A DNA stretch of 48,570 nt. It comes from Pseudanabaena sp. M085S1SP2A07QC (GTDB lineage Bacteria > Cyanobacteriota > Cyanobacteriia > Pseudanabaenales > Pseudanabaenaceae). Position numbers and translations under genes: made by a program. Positions within the stretch are counted from its first letter, which is position 1. Each line of letters begins with the position of its first letter. The notes below the pieces were generated by a model. That model did not search any database. It saw only the letters and a program-made list of their open reading frames with translations, and was not told the origin of the DNA. The stretch is taken from positions 1 to 48,570 of the forward strand of contig JADBWK010000080.1 in NCBI GenBank assembly GCA_020404895.1, written 5' to 3'. This document shows, piece by piece, positions 7,131 to 15,158 of this stretch.

Positions 7131-9492
7131 AGGCTGCGACTAGTTCGCAAACTATGGTCTTTTGCTGGGTAGTCAGGGATGCGATATATTCACCGACTAT
7201 GACTTTGGCAGAGTCCTTGGCGACTAGTCCTAACAGGTATGGCTTTTTCCTGCTATTTCTCACGACTTCAATTTGATATCTACCATCCTGCTCACGTTGA
7301 GATACAACAATGGAAATACAAGCGTGTTCTCCATTGCCTGTCCAGTTGGTTGATGCGAGTTCTCCATACTGCGCTCCGACTACTTGCAGTCGCATTAGTT
7401 GGTTGTCATGGAGGCGATCGCATACTTCGGGTAGGAACATATTGAAGACAACACTCGCAGTACCGTGATCGCCATTGTGACTGGCTTGCCACATAGCGGC
7501 GCTACAGGTTTGGGCGGTTTTCTCGCTTTTCTCCCGTAGTTTCTCGCCTAAGCCTTTCGCCCATTCCACGGCGGCGCGGAGGATTTTCTTACGGGATTCC
7601 CGATCGCTTGATAGTTTCATCGCTTCCCTAATCTTGCTGGTATATTCATCACGACGGGCGATCGCTCTTTTGTAGAGAATCTCGCTTGGTTTGACAAATA
7701 GTTCGCGGAATTCGAGCAGGGTGCGCTCATGTAAATCTACGGGTTGCCAGATTGCATTCACGGATTGAATCAGGAATGATATCGGGTCGTTGTATTCTCC
7801 ACTAGCTACCAAGGTTCTTGCGGGCATCTTGCATCTCTGTTTGGAGTCGTAGTAGCTGCCATATACGCCTTGCTTCTTGCGATCGATTAGCCAATCTAGT
7901 TTCGGTAGGCTTTTGCCGACTTCATCTAGAAAGGCTTGGTCATGGCTGAGGTCGGATTTAAGCCGATCTACGGCGACTTGGACTTCTTGGGCTAAACCTG
8001 CAATGTACTGATGATGCCCTGTCGCCCATGCGGTGGCTAGATAATAGGTGATCAGTCCAATTTGGTTTTCGGTCGATCTGAGGGCAACTTCGGCTAATGT
8101 GCCTTGCACTGCTACTTTGTCGGGTTTATAGGTGGTGGGCTTGATGTGGTGTTGACGGATTTCTTTGGCGATTTCAGGTAGTTTCTTGACTGATTTGACA
8201 CAGAAGGTATCTCCATCAAAATCCATGCCACAGTAGTCACGCGCTTCATCTGAGTTCACATACATGGTTCCCTGTTGGTTGAGTCCTTTGATGTGTTTGT
8301 TTGTCCAGATTTGCAAGTCATTGCGATCGCGGATGGGATAGCGGAATCCGACATATTCGCCTTGTGGCAGTTCAGGGATGCACATTTCCAGTTTTCCTAA
8401 TTCTGGGCAGGGTTGTGCCATGAAGCTAGAGAAGTTGATACCGCCACTGGTTGCGAGGGTTAACCAACGTCTTCTTACTAGGTCTTCAATCTTTCTTACA
8501 ACATAGGGATGTTCTAGTAGTTGTCCGTAGATGTCATGTTTGAGGATTTCCGATAGGATTTTGCCATCGGCTTCTTCTTCGCGTTCTTCTTCAGGTTCGT
8601 CTACTTTCACCCATTGTTCAGTTTGCACTAGTTGGCAGAGTTGTTTGACATCGGATTGGGCTGCGACTAATGTTTCGGCTTTGAGTTGGGTGATTGGTAA
8701 GACATCATGGGCGATCGCTTGTTGGCTGAACCATTGCCAGACGGTATAGGAGGTCTTGACGTTGCGCTTTTGGGCGAAGTTGACGATTCCTAGTTTCAGG
8801 CTGGCTACTTGTTGGATTCCTAATGTCGGTTTATGTCCTTTAAAACATGATAAGGGCATTACTAAGTCCACTCCTTTGGGGAGGTTTAGTTCTACTTGCA
8901 ATGTTCCTTTGGCTACCCATGCGTTGGTTATTCCCGCCCGAAATTGGAATGGGGTATTTGCTGGGATTGCGAAGTCTTCGCTTTGACGGAGTTGATTTAA
9001 CAATTCATGGCTGATTTTGCCATGACAGTCATCGGTGCGATGTTCTTTATCTTGGACAATCAGGATGGTTACTTGTGGGATTGCATAGATTTTGAGGCAT
9101 TCGGTCATCAGGATTGAGCCGTAGTTGATTTGTCCCATCGCACTGGGGAAATAGGTGGCAAAGGGATTCAATTCTTGGCTGAAGAAGAAGTCTCCATGTT
9201 TTCTCGCTCCTGATGCTCCTGATAGTTGGTATTTGCCCAGTCCTTTGTTGAGGGCGGCGATCGCCTGTTTCTTTAGTGGAACAATGCTTTTGGCGGCGGT
9301 GCTGCGTTGGCTTGCGGATTTACTGGTTTTGGCGGTGCTTTCGGCTTTAGCAATCTTGTTCAGAAATGGGGAAATGTTGCCGATACTGAGTTTGATATCG
9401 GGATGTAGTGCTTCTAATAGGGTGTTACGGAATTGAATATCTTTGTCCACAATTTCACCTGTGGCAAGGTTGGTCTTGGCGATCGTTAGCAT
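7129..9492 (-). CDS. Putative single-chain double-psi beta-barrel polymerase (DFDGD motif), copy 1
   Basis: 787 residues. A DFDGD motif lies at 424-428, preceded by RYPIRDRNDLQIW (384-396) and followed by VAVDRLKSD (506-514). R-x-P, then DxDGD, then AVDxxKtg is the order in eukaryotic RNA-dependent RNA polymerases and the YonO family; RpoC has the related NADFDGD loop. Hence the inferred role: template-directed RNA (or primer) synthesis, the three Asp holding Mg2+. A second, longer homologue lies at 15910-20364; shared blocks include PFQFRAG, DVLP...AQSD, an ATGG/ATSGG...AQP segment and the DFDGD region. There is no signal peptide or membrane segment. It has its own terminator and is preceded by a strong hairpin. 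Polymerase activity is inference; it could be an inactive or regulatory relative. The start ATG at 9492 has a weak AAGAG upstream. Confidence 0.6.
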   Translation of the reverse strand: MLTIAKTNLATGEIVDKDIQFRNTLLEALHPDIKLSIGNISPFLNKIAKAESTAKTSKSASQRSTAAKSIVPLKKQAIAALNKGLGKYQLSGASGARKHGDFFFSQELNPFATYFPSAMGQINYGSILMTECLKIYAIPQVTILIVQDKEHRTDDCHGKISHELLNQLRQSEDFAIPANTPFQFRAGITNAWVAKGTLQVELNLPKGVDLVMPLSCFKGHKPTLGIQQVASLKLGIVNFAQKRNVKTSYTVWQWFSQQAIAHDVLPITQLKAETLVAAQSDVKQLCQLVQTEQWVKVDEPEEEREEEADGKILSEILKHDIYGQLLEHPYVVRKIEDLVRRRWLTLATSGGINFSSFMAQPCPELGKLEMCIPELPQGEYVGFRYPIRDRNDLQIWTNKHIKGLNQQGTMYVNSDEARDYCGMDFDGDTFCVKSVKKLPEIAKEIRQHHIKPTTYKPDKVAVQGTLAEVALRSTENQIGLITYYLATAWATGHHQYIAGLAQEVQVAVDRLKSDLSHDQAFLDEVGKSLPKLDWLIDRKKQGVYGSYYDSKQRCKMPARTLVASGEYNDPISFLIQSVNAIWQPVDLHERTLLEFRELFVKPSEILYKRAIARRDEYTSKIREAMKLSSDRESRKKILRAAVEWAKGLGEKLREKSEKTAQTCSAAMWQASHNGDHGTASVVFNMFLPEVCDRLHDNQLMRLQVVGAQYGELASTNWTGNGEHACISIVVSQREQDGRYQIEVVRNSRKKPYLLGLVAKDSAKVIVGEYIASLTTQQKTIVCELVAA

Positions 9493-9514
9493 CTGTTTGT
9501 ACTCTTAAAGTAGT

Positions 9515-9547
9515 GAAGCGCCGAGATCCGTTGGATCTAGGCGCTTC
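9515..9547 (-). terminator. Strong intergenic hairpin
   Basis: Stem GAAGCGCC-AGATCC pairs with GGATCT-GGCGCTTC around a 3-base loop with one internal mismatch (14 pairs). It lies between the stop at 9573 and the start at 9492. There is no clear T tract on the minus strand, so it may be a processing or mRNA-stability element and not a true terminator. Confidence 0.5.
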
Positions 9548-9572
9548 ATGGTGATGGGGTTAGTGGGCTGAT

Positions 9573-10073
9573 TTAGGCGGCGATTTTATTCATTTCTGGA
9601 CGATAGATCACCAATCCCTTTGCCAACAGAGCATCGATCGTGGTTGGTCTGGTTGGCAGAAAGTTGATCTTGTCGTCTTTGGTTGCCAAAATCTTGCAGC
9701 CGTAATACTTTTCCAAACGCTCTGTGACCTTGCTAATATGCATCGTGCCGATGTTTGTCAACGTCCAGCCATTCTTGGCTTGATACAGCCACATCTTGTC
9801 TGTACTGGCTGCTGGTTTACTGATTTCTGGTTTACGAGCTGGTGATACACTTGATGCAATGACTTCTGGTTTACGGGTTTGTGGTTTACGGCTAGTTGAT
9901 TCAGCCTTGGTATTGCTGGCTGCTACTGCTTGTTCGATCTGTTTGTCTGGGATTTGTGCCTTGATATGAATAATCAAGGCTCTGGTGGTTACGTTTAGTT
10001 CGTCTTGGCTCAATTTGGCAATCATTTTAGTTGCCAATTCTGCGGGGGTATCGAATCTTAGTTGACGTGACAT
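9573..10073 (-). CDS. Hypothetical 166-residue protein with disordered linker
   Basis: Not recognised. An N-terminal helical part (residues 1-45, MSRQLRFDTPAELATKMIAKL) is followed by a low-complexity linker (about 50-95) in which RKPQTRKPEV, ARKPEISKPA and similar Lys/Pro pieces recur. A C-terminal globular part (about 95-166, starting MWLYQAKNGWTLTNIG) contains a SKVTERLEKYYGCKI helix. It has no catalytic motif. The arrangement of two small domains on a basic flexible tether would suit a DNA- or RNA-binding accessory protein, but that is a guess. It belongs to the minus-strand backbone block upstream of the DFDGD polymerase-like gene. Confidence 0.6.
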   Translation of the reverse strand: MSRQLRFDTPAELATKMIAKLSQDELNVTTRALIIHIKAQIPDKQIEQAVAASNTKAESTSRKPQTRKPEVIASSVSPARKPEISKPAASTDKMWLYQAKNGWTLTNIGTMHISKVTERLEKYYGCKILATKDDKINFLPTRPTTIDALLAKGLVIYRPEMNKIAA

Positions 10074-10150
10074 GATTTTAGTTTCCTGACTTAAGTTGTT
10101 GTTGACAATTGCTCACGGACTTCACGCGCTAGCGTTCTTCTTGCTTCTCA

Positions 10151-10201
10151 AGCTTGTCAATGTAGATGTCCGTCAAAGAATGACATCTACATTGACAAGC
10201 T
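10151..10201. repeat. Perfect 20-bp inverted repeat, 11-base spacer
   Basis: AGCTTGTCAATGTAGATGTC (10151-10170) and its exact reverse complement (10182-10201) flank an 11-base spacer. It lies between two minus-strand genes (starting at 10073 and ending at 10212). It lacks a T tract on either side, so a rho-independent terminator is not the best fit; a cruciform, protein-binding site or stable RNA hairpin is possible. Confidence 0.85.
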
Positions 10202-10211
10202 CACTTTCGAC

Positions 10212-10625
10212 CTATACATTCAAGTGATATATCAACTCCTTCTTTTTCAATGTTCGCCAATTGGGAATTTTGCGCTCTCTTGCTAAAGGTCTTAGTTCTT
10301 GAACAGTCATTTTCGAGATTGACTTAGTAGCTGTTTCTGCAATGATTTCAGGCTGTTCATCCTGTTCCAATACTTCTAGTTTTGGTGCGGCTTTGGCTGA
10401 GGATAGAGTTAATGTTGTTGCTGGTAGCAAAGTTTCTGTAACTGTAAAAGTCTTTGCTGTGGTTACATCGGTTGGAATCTGAGAAAGAAGGGACTGAGTG
10501 GTGGGTTCAGCGCTTAGAAATGATAGCAGGGCATAGATTAGTGCGGTCAATAATCCTAGTAATGCGATCAGGCTCACTGTCACTAGAGCCTCGATGGCGA
10601 TCGCGAAAATTGATGGTGTCTTCAT
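10212..10625 (-). CDS. Membrane-anchored small protein with SAP/Rho-N-like C-terminus
   Basis: 137 residues. A hydrophobic segment at about 8-36 (AIEALVTVSLIALLGLLTAL) is a single transmembrane helix near the N-terminus. A Thr/Ala-rich linker follows. The C-terminal ~30 residues (MTVQELRPLARERKIPNW, then LKKKELIYHL) fit the helix-turn-helix shape of SAP / Rho N-terminal domains, which bind nucleic acid. A membrane-tethered nucleic-acid binder might anchor or segregate the element, but no direct evidence supports that. It sits in the backbone block, 104 bases from the next minus-strand gene upstream. Confidence 0.6.
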   Translation of the reverse strand: MKTPSIFAIAIEALVTVSLIALLGLLTALIYALLSFLSAEPTTQSLLSQIPTDVTTAKTFTVTETLLPATTLTLSSAKAAPKLEVLEQDEQPEIIAETATKSISKMTVQELRPLARERKIPNWRTLKKKELIYHLNV

Positions 10626-10729
10626 TGGGTTTCCTGATAGTTATTAATTTTCTTCAATGCTTGTTGTGGAATCGGTCTAGCAATCTTTGCTCATCCAATC
10701 GAATTGAAAGGCGATCGCTAGACTGATTT

Positions 10730-11182
10730 TTAGTTCAATGCTCTTACTGCGTTTTTTTTAGAAAAGATTTTGGGAAAGCTGTCATGCAGACTCTCCAGAT
10801 GGTTCTCTGCTACTCGGCGGCAATGTCCTTGATCAGTGGTGTACGAATTCGTCGCGGCTTTGGCAAAGTACTCGGCGCTGGTCAACAATTCCATTACTCC
10901 TGATCCAATCTGGGAGAGTTGGTCAGGATATTTGGTGAGATATTCCCCTAGTTCTTGGACGCTTTCTCTTACGGATTCCAACAGCAAATTTTGACATTGG
11001 ATCGTCCGCTTTGTCCCATCGGAGAATGTCAAGATTTTTGTGCCATCAATTAAATCGGATATGCTTGCATTCATCGATTTAGCTAGAGCAATTAGCTGTT
11101 TTGTGGTCTTCAAGCATCGTGCTTTCGATCTGAATATCTGTGCTTTTGTCTTGCCTGTCAGTGAGTTTATGGCTACTTGCAT
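10730..11182 (-). CDS. Hypothetical 150-residue helical protein
   Basis: Not recognised. Predicted mostly helical, with a basic N-terminus (MQVAINSLTGKTKAQIFRSK, several Lys/Arg in the first 30 residues) and no membrane segment. A central SFSDGTKR-like hairpin (ILTFSDGTKRTIQCQN) and a long amphipathic stretch follow. It is the first gene of the minus-strand run ending at 614, and it diverges from the effector/NLR genes on the plus strand; the 80-base gap 11183-11265 must hold both promoters. The small hairpin AGCGTAAGCGCT followed by Ts lies in that gap. Confidence 0.55.
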   Translation of the reverse strand: MQVAINSLTGKTKAQIFRSKARCLKTTKQLIALAKSMNASISDLIDGTKILTFSDGTKRTIQCQNLLLESVRESVQELGEYLTKYPDQLSQIGSGVMELLTSAEYFAKAATNSYTTDQGHCRRVAENHLESLHDSFPKIFSKKNAVRALN

Positions 11183-11289
11183 AGGGTTGCTTTTCCTAGT
11201 TTGTCAATCGGTCACTGACTTCCAGCGTAAGCGCTCTTTTTTATATTGCTTTTAGCAATGCTATTATGAGTTGCATTCAAGTTATAAAT

Positions 11290-11733
11290 ATGGCTATGTC
11301 AGATCCTTTAACGGCTAGTGTATTGGTAGGTTTGGCAGTTCAAAAGTTTGTTGAGTCTGGTGCTGGTGAGCTAGCTAAGAAATTTACGACTGAGGCGATC
11401 GCTAAAATCCCCGAACTGTGGCAGCAAATTAAGAACAAGTTGCAGGGAAGATCGCCGAAGGTTGATGAGGCTTTGAGGAATTTGGAATCTGGCGATCGCT
11501 CTGCCATTGATACTGTGACTAAAAATTTAGATGTGGTGTTGGATGATGAGCCAGAATTTGCTAACGAACTCAAACTTTTAGCGCAAACGATTCAAGCTGG
11601 CAAGATTCAAGACAACAGTACAATGACTCAGAACAATTCTGATAATGCGAAAGGTTGGCAGACTAAGGTTGAGGGTGGTACTGCTTACATTGGCGAGATT
11701 AATATTCAGCATGGTCAAACTCCAAATTCTTAG
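11290..11733 (+). CDS. Small helical effector candidate (Bell/HeLo-like) with C-terminal amyloid-type motif
   Basis: About 148 residues from the ATG at 11290. In-frame ATGs at 11266 and 11296 are equally possible, and none has a clear ribosome-binding site. The N-terminal ~100 residues begin MSDPLTASVLVGLAVQKFVE and look all-helical with a moderately hydrophobic first helix, like the Bell/HeLo-type membrane-attacking domains I know from bacterial amyloid-signalling effectors. The C-terminus carries NAKGWQTKVEGGTAYIGEI, closely matched by NAKGFQTLVTGGIANIG near residue 58 of the NLR encoded 30 bases downstream. In such systems the NLR motif templates the effector's amyloid fold and triggers cell death. 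Domain assignment is inference from pattern only. Confidence 0.6.
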   Translation: MAMSDPLTASVLVGLAVQKFVESGAGELAKKFTTEAIAKIPELWQQIKNKLQGRSPKVDEALRNLESGDRSAIDTVTKNLDVVLDDEPEFANELKLLAQTIQAGKIQDNSTMTQNNSDNAKGWQTKVEGGTAYIGEINIQHGQTPNS

Positions 11734-11763
11734 TTAAAACTCATAAACTAAAGGCGATCGCTA

Positions 11764-14547
11764 ATGTCAGATTTAATTACGCAACTATGTCAGCTAACGG
11801 CGGAAATCCTGCAAGATAATCCTCATGCGGATGTGGCTCGGTTGGTGGGACTGGTAAAGCAGGGTATTGATGCTAATTTACAGTTAGGTCAGGCAATTCA
11901 AAGCGATCGCCAGTTGATTCAAATCAATGAAGGCAATGCGAAAGGGTTTCAAACCTTGGTTACGGGTGGTATTGCCAATATTGGTATTCATCTAAATGAT
12001 GTGAATCGGGAAACTTTACAAGAGGTTTTACAGGAGGCATTAGGGGAATTACTAAAGTCACTGCAAAAGCGGATTCCTAGCAATGTGCGGCAGGGTTCCA
12101 AAAACTTTGTGGGGCGAGAAGATGAACTTGCAGAGATTCATGCAAAGTTGCAAGAGGGGCAGGGTGTGATCGTCTGTGCGGTGGAGGGTATGGGGGGTGT
12201 CGGTAAGACTGAGCTTGCGCTGCAATATGCGACTCGCTATCAACATGAATATGTGGCGCGGTATTGGTTGTCCTTGCGAGAGATGGGATTGGCTCAGGCT
12301 GTGGTGACGATGGCTAGTCCTTATCTGGATTTACCTGAAGCAATGAATTCGGCTAGCGAAGATGAACTAGCAGCATGGTGTTGGCAAAATTGGTTGCCTG
12401 AGACTGGCAAGTTATTGGTGATTCTCGATGATGTGCCGAAGGCGGAGAGCATTCCCGATCTGGCGATGCCTATCGATCCGCGTGTGCGGGTATTGGTAAC
12501 GACGAGAGAACGGGAATTGAATGTGGGTTTTGAGTCTGTGCCTCTGGATGTGTTGTCAGAGGAGAAAGCTCTGGAACTGTTAAGAAAAATAGTTGGCGCG
12601 GCAAAGGTAGATAAAGAACTTGTCACCGTCAAGGAGATTTGCATAACTCTGGGTTATTTGCCCTTGGGTATAGAGTTAACCGGTGAATATCTGAGCAAAA
12701 ATCGCTTTCTGACTTTTGCCAAATTACAAGAAAGGTTAAATCTTGTCGATGAATCAATTGCACGGGAACGCACGTATAGGTTTTATGCCCATCGCGGTGT
12801 GGAAGCAGCAATCCAACTGAGTTGGGATGACATCAGTACTGACTCTCAGAGAGTGGCGATGTTGTTAGGGCTATTTGCACCTGTTGAGATTTTGTGGGAG
12901 TTGGTGGCTGGGATTGGAGCAAGTGCCGAAATTACGGAAGCAGAACTCAATGAGGCAAGAGGGCAGTTAGATAGTTTGCATTTGATTAAACCAGTTGGTG
13001 AAGAATGCAACTTTTATAAGATTCATACGCTAGTCCGTGAGTTCTTTCGTGCCAAGCTATTAAAAGCTGAAGAGAATCATCAGTTTCGGCAAGCATTTGT
13101 AACTAGGTTGCTGGATGTTGCTAAAGAAATACCCGCAATACCAACGCGAGATTTGATTGCAAGGGTAGCTCCTGCCATTCCCCATTTGGATATAGTGAGT
13201 CGCGAAATGTTGGATGATATTACTAATCCAGAAGAAGATTTAGGCTGGGCTTTTACAGGAATTGCTAGATTCTATGAAGGACAAGGACTATACGGACTTG
13301 CTGAAGATCCGCTTCAACGAAGATTGATTGCTGTGAAAGAACTATTAGGCGATTGCCATCCAAAAGTCGCGACCAGTCTCAACAACCTCGCATTGCTGTA
13401 CAGTTCGCAAGGAAGATATGCAGAAGCGGAACCGCTCTATCAAAAATCTCTTGAAATCGACAAAAGTATTTATGGTGAATCTCATACTCAGATTGCAACT
13501 GGCTTGAATAATCTCGCACATCTGTACGATTCGCAAGGAAGATATGCAGAAGCGGAACCACTCTATCAAGAATCATTGCAGTTATGGCGAGAAATATTGG
13601 GCGATCAGCATCCCTCTGTCGCATTAAGTCTCAACAACCTCGCAACGCTGTACGATTCGCAAGGAAGATATACAGAAGCGGAGCCGCTCTATCAAGAATC
13701 ATTGCGTTTGTGGCGAGGTGATCGGCATCCCCATGTTGCCACCAGTCTCAACAATCTCGCACATCTGTACGATTCGCAAGGAAGATATGCAGAAGCGGAA
13801 CCACTCTATCAAGAATCATTGCAGTTATGGCGAGAAATACTAGGCGATCGCCATCCCCATGTTGCTACCAGTCTCAACAATCTCGCACATCTGTACAATT
13901 TGCAAGGAAGATATGCAGAAGCAGAATCTCTCTATCAAGACGCTTTGCGGTTAAGGCGTGAAATATTAGGCGATCGCCATCCCGATATCGCTACCAGTCT
14001 TAACAACCTCGCAGAATTGTATAGTTCGCAAGGGAGATATGCAGAAGCGGAACTGCTCTTCCAAGAATCTCTTAAAATCGTCAAAATCATTTATGGTGAA
14101 TCACACGCTGAGATTGCATCTGTCTTAAACAACATCGCATTGATGTACTCTTCGCAAAGAAGATATGCAGAAGCGGAACCGCTCTTTCAAGAATCTTTGC
14201 AGTTGAAGCGAGAACAATTAGGTGACCGCCATCCCTCTGTCGCACTAACTCTCAACTGCATTGCGATCCTGTATCATTCGCAAAGAAGATATGCAGAAGC
14301 GGAACCGCTCTTTCAAGAATCTTTACAGTTGACGCGAGAACTATTAGGCGATCGGCATCCCTATGTAGCTAACTGTCTCAACAACCTCGCTGCTTTACGT
14401 TATAAACAAAATCGTTATGATGATGCGAACGCACTATTTTTGCAAGCCCTAGAAATTCGCGAATCAGTTCTCGGTAGCAATCATCCCGATACGCAAAGTG
14501 TTAAAGAATCCCTTGCCTATTTACGGACGAATCAAGGAAAAAGTTAA
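11764..14547 (+). CDS. NB-ARC / TPR NLR-like STAND ATPase
   Basis: 927 residues. Residues 1-45 are helical; a motif NAKGFQTLVTGGIANIG follows at about 58-75. NB-ARC signatures are FVGREDEL near 117, Walker A GMGGVGKTE at 142-150 and LLVILDDVP (Walker B) near 216, then PLGIEL (GLPL-like). From about 532 on there are nine kinesin-light-chain-type TPR units of 42 residues (HPxVATSLNNLAxLY...QGRYAEAEPLY). Family role: STAND NTPases oligomerise when the repeat domain senses a trigger and then recruit an effector. The matching motif in the upstream small protein suggests that protein is the effector. Unit 3 lacks three residues (WRGDRHP in place of WREILGDRHP). The pair likely forms one operon with xisHI 14 bases downstream. 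Confidence 0.85.
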   Translation: MSDLITQLCQLTAEILQDNPHADVARLVGLVKQGIDANLQLGQAIQSDRQLIQINEGNAKGFQTLVTGGIANIGIHLNDVNRETLQEVLQEALGELLKSLQKRIPSNVRQGSKNFVGREDELAEIHAKLQEGQGVIVCAVEGMGGVGKTELALQYATRYQHEYVARYWLSLREMGLAQAVVTMASPYLDLPEAMNSASEDELAAWCWQNWLPETGKLLVILDDVPKAESIPDLAMPIDPRVRVLVTTRERELNVGFESVPLDVLSEEKALELLRKIVGAAKVDKELVTVKEICITLGYLPLGIELTGEYLSKNRFLTFAKLQERLNLVDESIARERTYRFYAHRGVEAAIQLSWDDISTDSQRVAMLLGLFAPVEILWELVAGIGASAEITEAELNEARGQLDSLHLIKPVGEECNFYKIHTLVREFFRAKLLKAEENHQFRQAFVTRLLDVAKEIPAIPTRDLIARVAPAIPHLDIVSREMLDDITNPEEDLGWAFTGIARFYEGQGLYGLAEDPLQRRLIAVKELLGDCHPKVATSLNNLALLYSSQGRYAEAEPLYQKSLEIDKSIYGESHTQIATGLNNLAHLYDSQGRYAEAEPLYQESLQLWREILGDQHPSVALSLNNLATLYDSQGRYTEAEPLYQESLRLWRGDRHPHVATSLNNLAHLYDSQGRYAEAEPLYQESLQLWREILGDRHPHVATSLNNLAHLYNLQGRYAEAESLYQDALRLRREILGDRHPDIATSLNNLAELYSSQGRYAEAELLFQESLKIVKIIYGESHAEIASVLNNIALMYSSQRRYAEAEPLFQESLQLKREQLGDRHPSVALTLNCIAILYHSQRRYAEAEPLFQESLQLTRELLGDRHPYVANCLNNLAALRYKQNRYDDANALFLQALEIRESVLGSNHPDTQSVKESLAYLRTNQGKS
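13357..14481 (+). repeat. Nine tandem ~126-bp TPR-coding repeats
   Basis: Units of 126 bases (one of 117 bases: unit 3 is three codons short) encode 42-residue TPRs. Several are nearly identical at DNA level (TCGCAAGGAAGATATGCAGA recurs), so recombination between units and recent expansion are likely. Confidence 0.85.
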
Positions 14548-14560
14548 AAGGAACAATCAA

Positions 14561-14575
14561 ATGGCAAAAGATTTA
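14561..14575 (+). pseudogene. xisH: 5' end of xisH cut off by the IS insertion
   Basis: ATGGCAAAAGATTTA encodes MAKDL, preceded by AAAGGA as ribosome-binding site, 14 bases after the NLR stop. Joining it to 15159 restores M-A-K-D-L-V-H-D-A-V-R-N in frame, the normal XisH start. Confidence 0.8.
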
Positions 14576-15158
14576 TTGTCCCAGAACGCTAGTCCAAAAC
14601 TACGCACTTTCAGTGCGAGACTTTAGTTGCTACACAGGTCTAAAAGTATTAGGCTAAAAGAAAAAAGCCAATGGTAGAAAATAGACGAGGTAGTCACACA
14701 GTCACAAGACTAACAGTACACATATAGTATGGGTAACGAAATACCGATACCAAGTACTGAAGGGAGAAATCCAAAAACGATGCCGAGAGTTGATCATTCA
14801 AATATGTGATGCCGAGGACGTAAAGATTCTGAAAGGAGCAGTGAGTAAGGATCATGTACATATGCACATAGAATATCCACCATCAAAAGCAATAAGTGAC
14901 ATTGTTAGACGAATTAAAGGTAGAACTTCAAGGTTGTTGCAGCAAGAATATCCAGAATTAAAAAAGCAATATTGGGGCAAACATTTCTGGGCAATAGGCT
15001 ATGGAGCATGGAGTACGGGAAATATAACGGAGGAAATGGTATCAGAATATCTAGAACATCATCGCAATCCGTCGAATATGGATCGAGATAACTTTCTGCT
15101 GGAATAACGGACTTTTAGTCCTAGCCGAACCTATGCACTTCCAGTGCATAGTGGTTTA
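14576..15158 (+). mobile_element. IS200/IS605-family element (583 bp) inserted in xisH
   Basis: The ends are set by rejoining xisH: TTTA stands at both junctions (14572-14575 and 15155-15158) and there is no longer target duplication, as expected for HUH-Tyr elements that insert next to a short fixed target. Subterminal hairpins are CGCACT-TTC-AGTGCG (14603-14617) on the left and TATGCACT-TCC-AGTGCATA (15132-15150) on the right. The only cargo is a TnpA-type gene; no tnpB is present. The exact edges may shift by up to four bases because of the shared TTTA. Confidence 0.8.
14671..15107 (+). pseudogene. tnpA: Frameshifted IS200/IS605 transposase TnpA
   Basis: The protein would read MVENRRGSHTVTRLTVHI then VWVTKYRYQVLKGEI and on to KDHVHMHIEYPPSK. 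The HxH of DHVHMH is the HUH metal site, and EYLEHH near the C-terminus holds the catalytic Tyr. A TA duplication at 14723-14726 (ATATAG) shifts the frame after HI, giving a stop at once. An internal start at 14790 could make residues from the middle on, but the N-terminal strand would be lost. The element is probably immobile unless helped in trans. Confidence 0.8.

Noticed and set aside
13357-14481. CRISPR array
   Set aside because: The regular repeats are 126-base protein-coding units with no unique spacers; they encode TPRs. No other regularly spaced repeats were seen.
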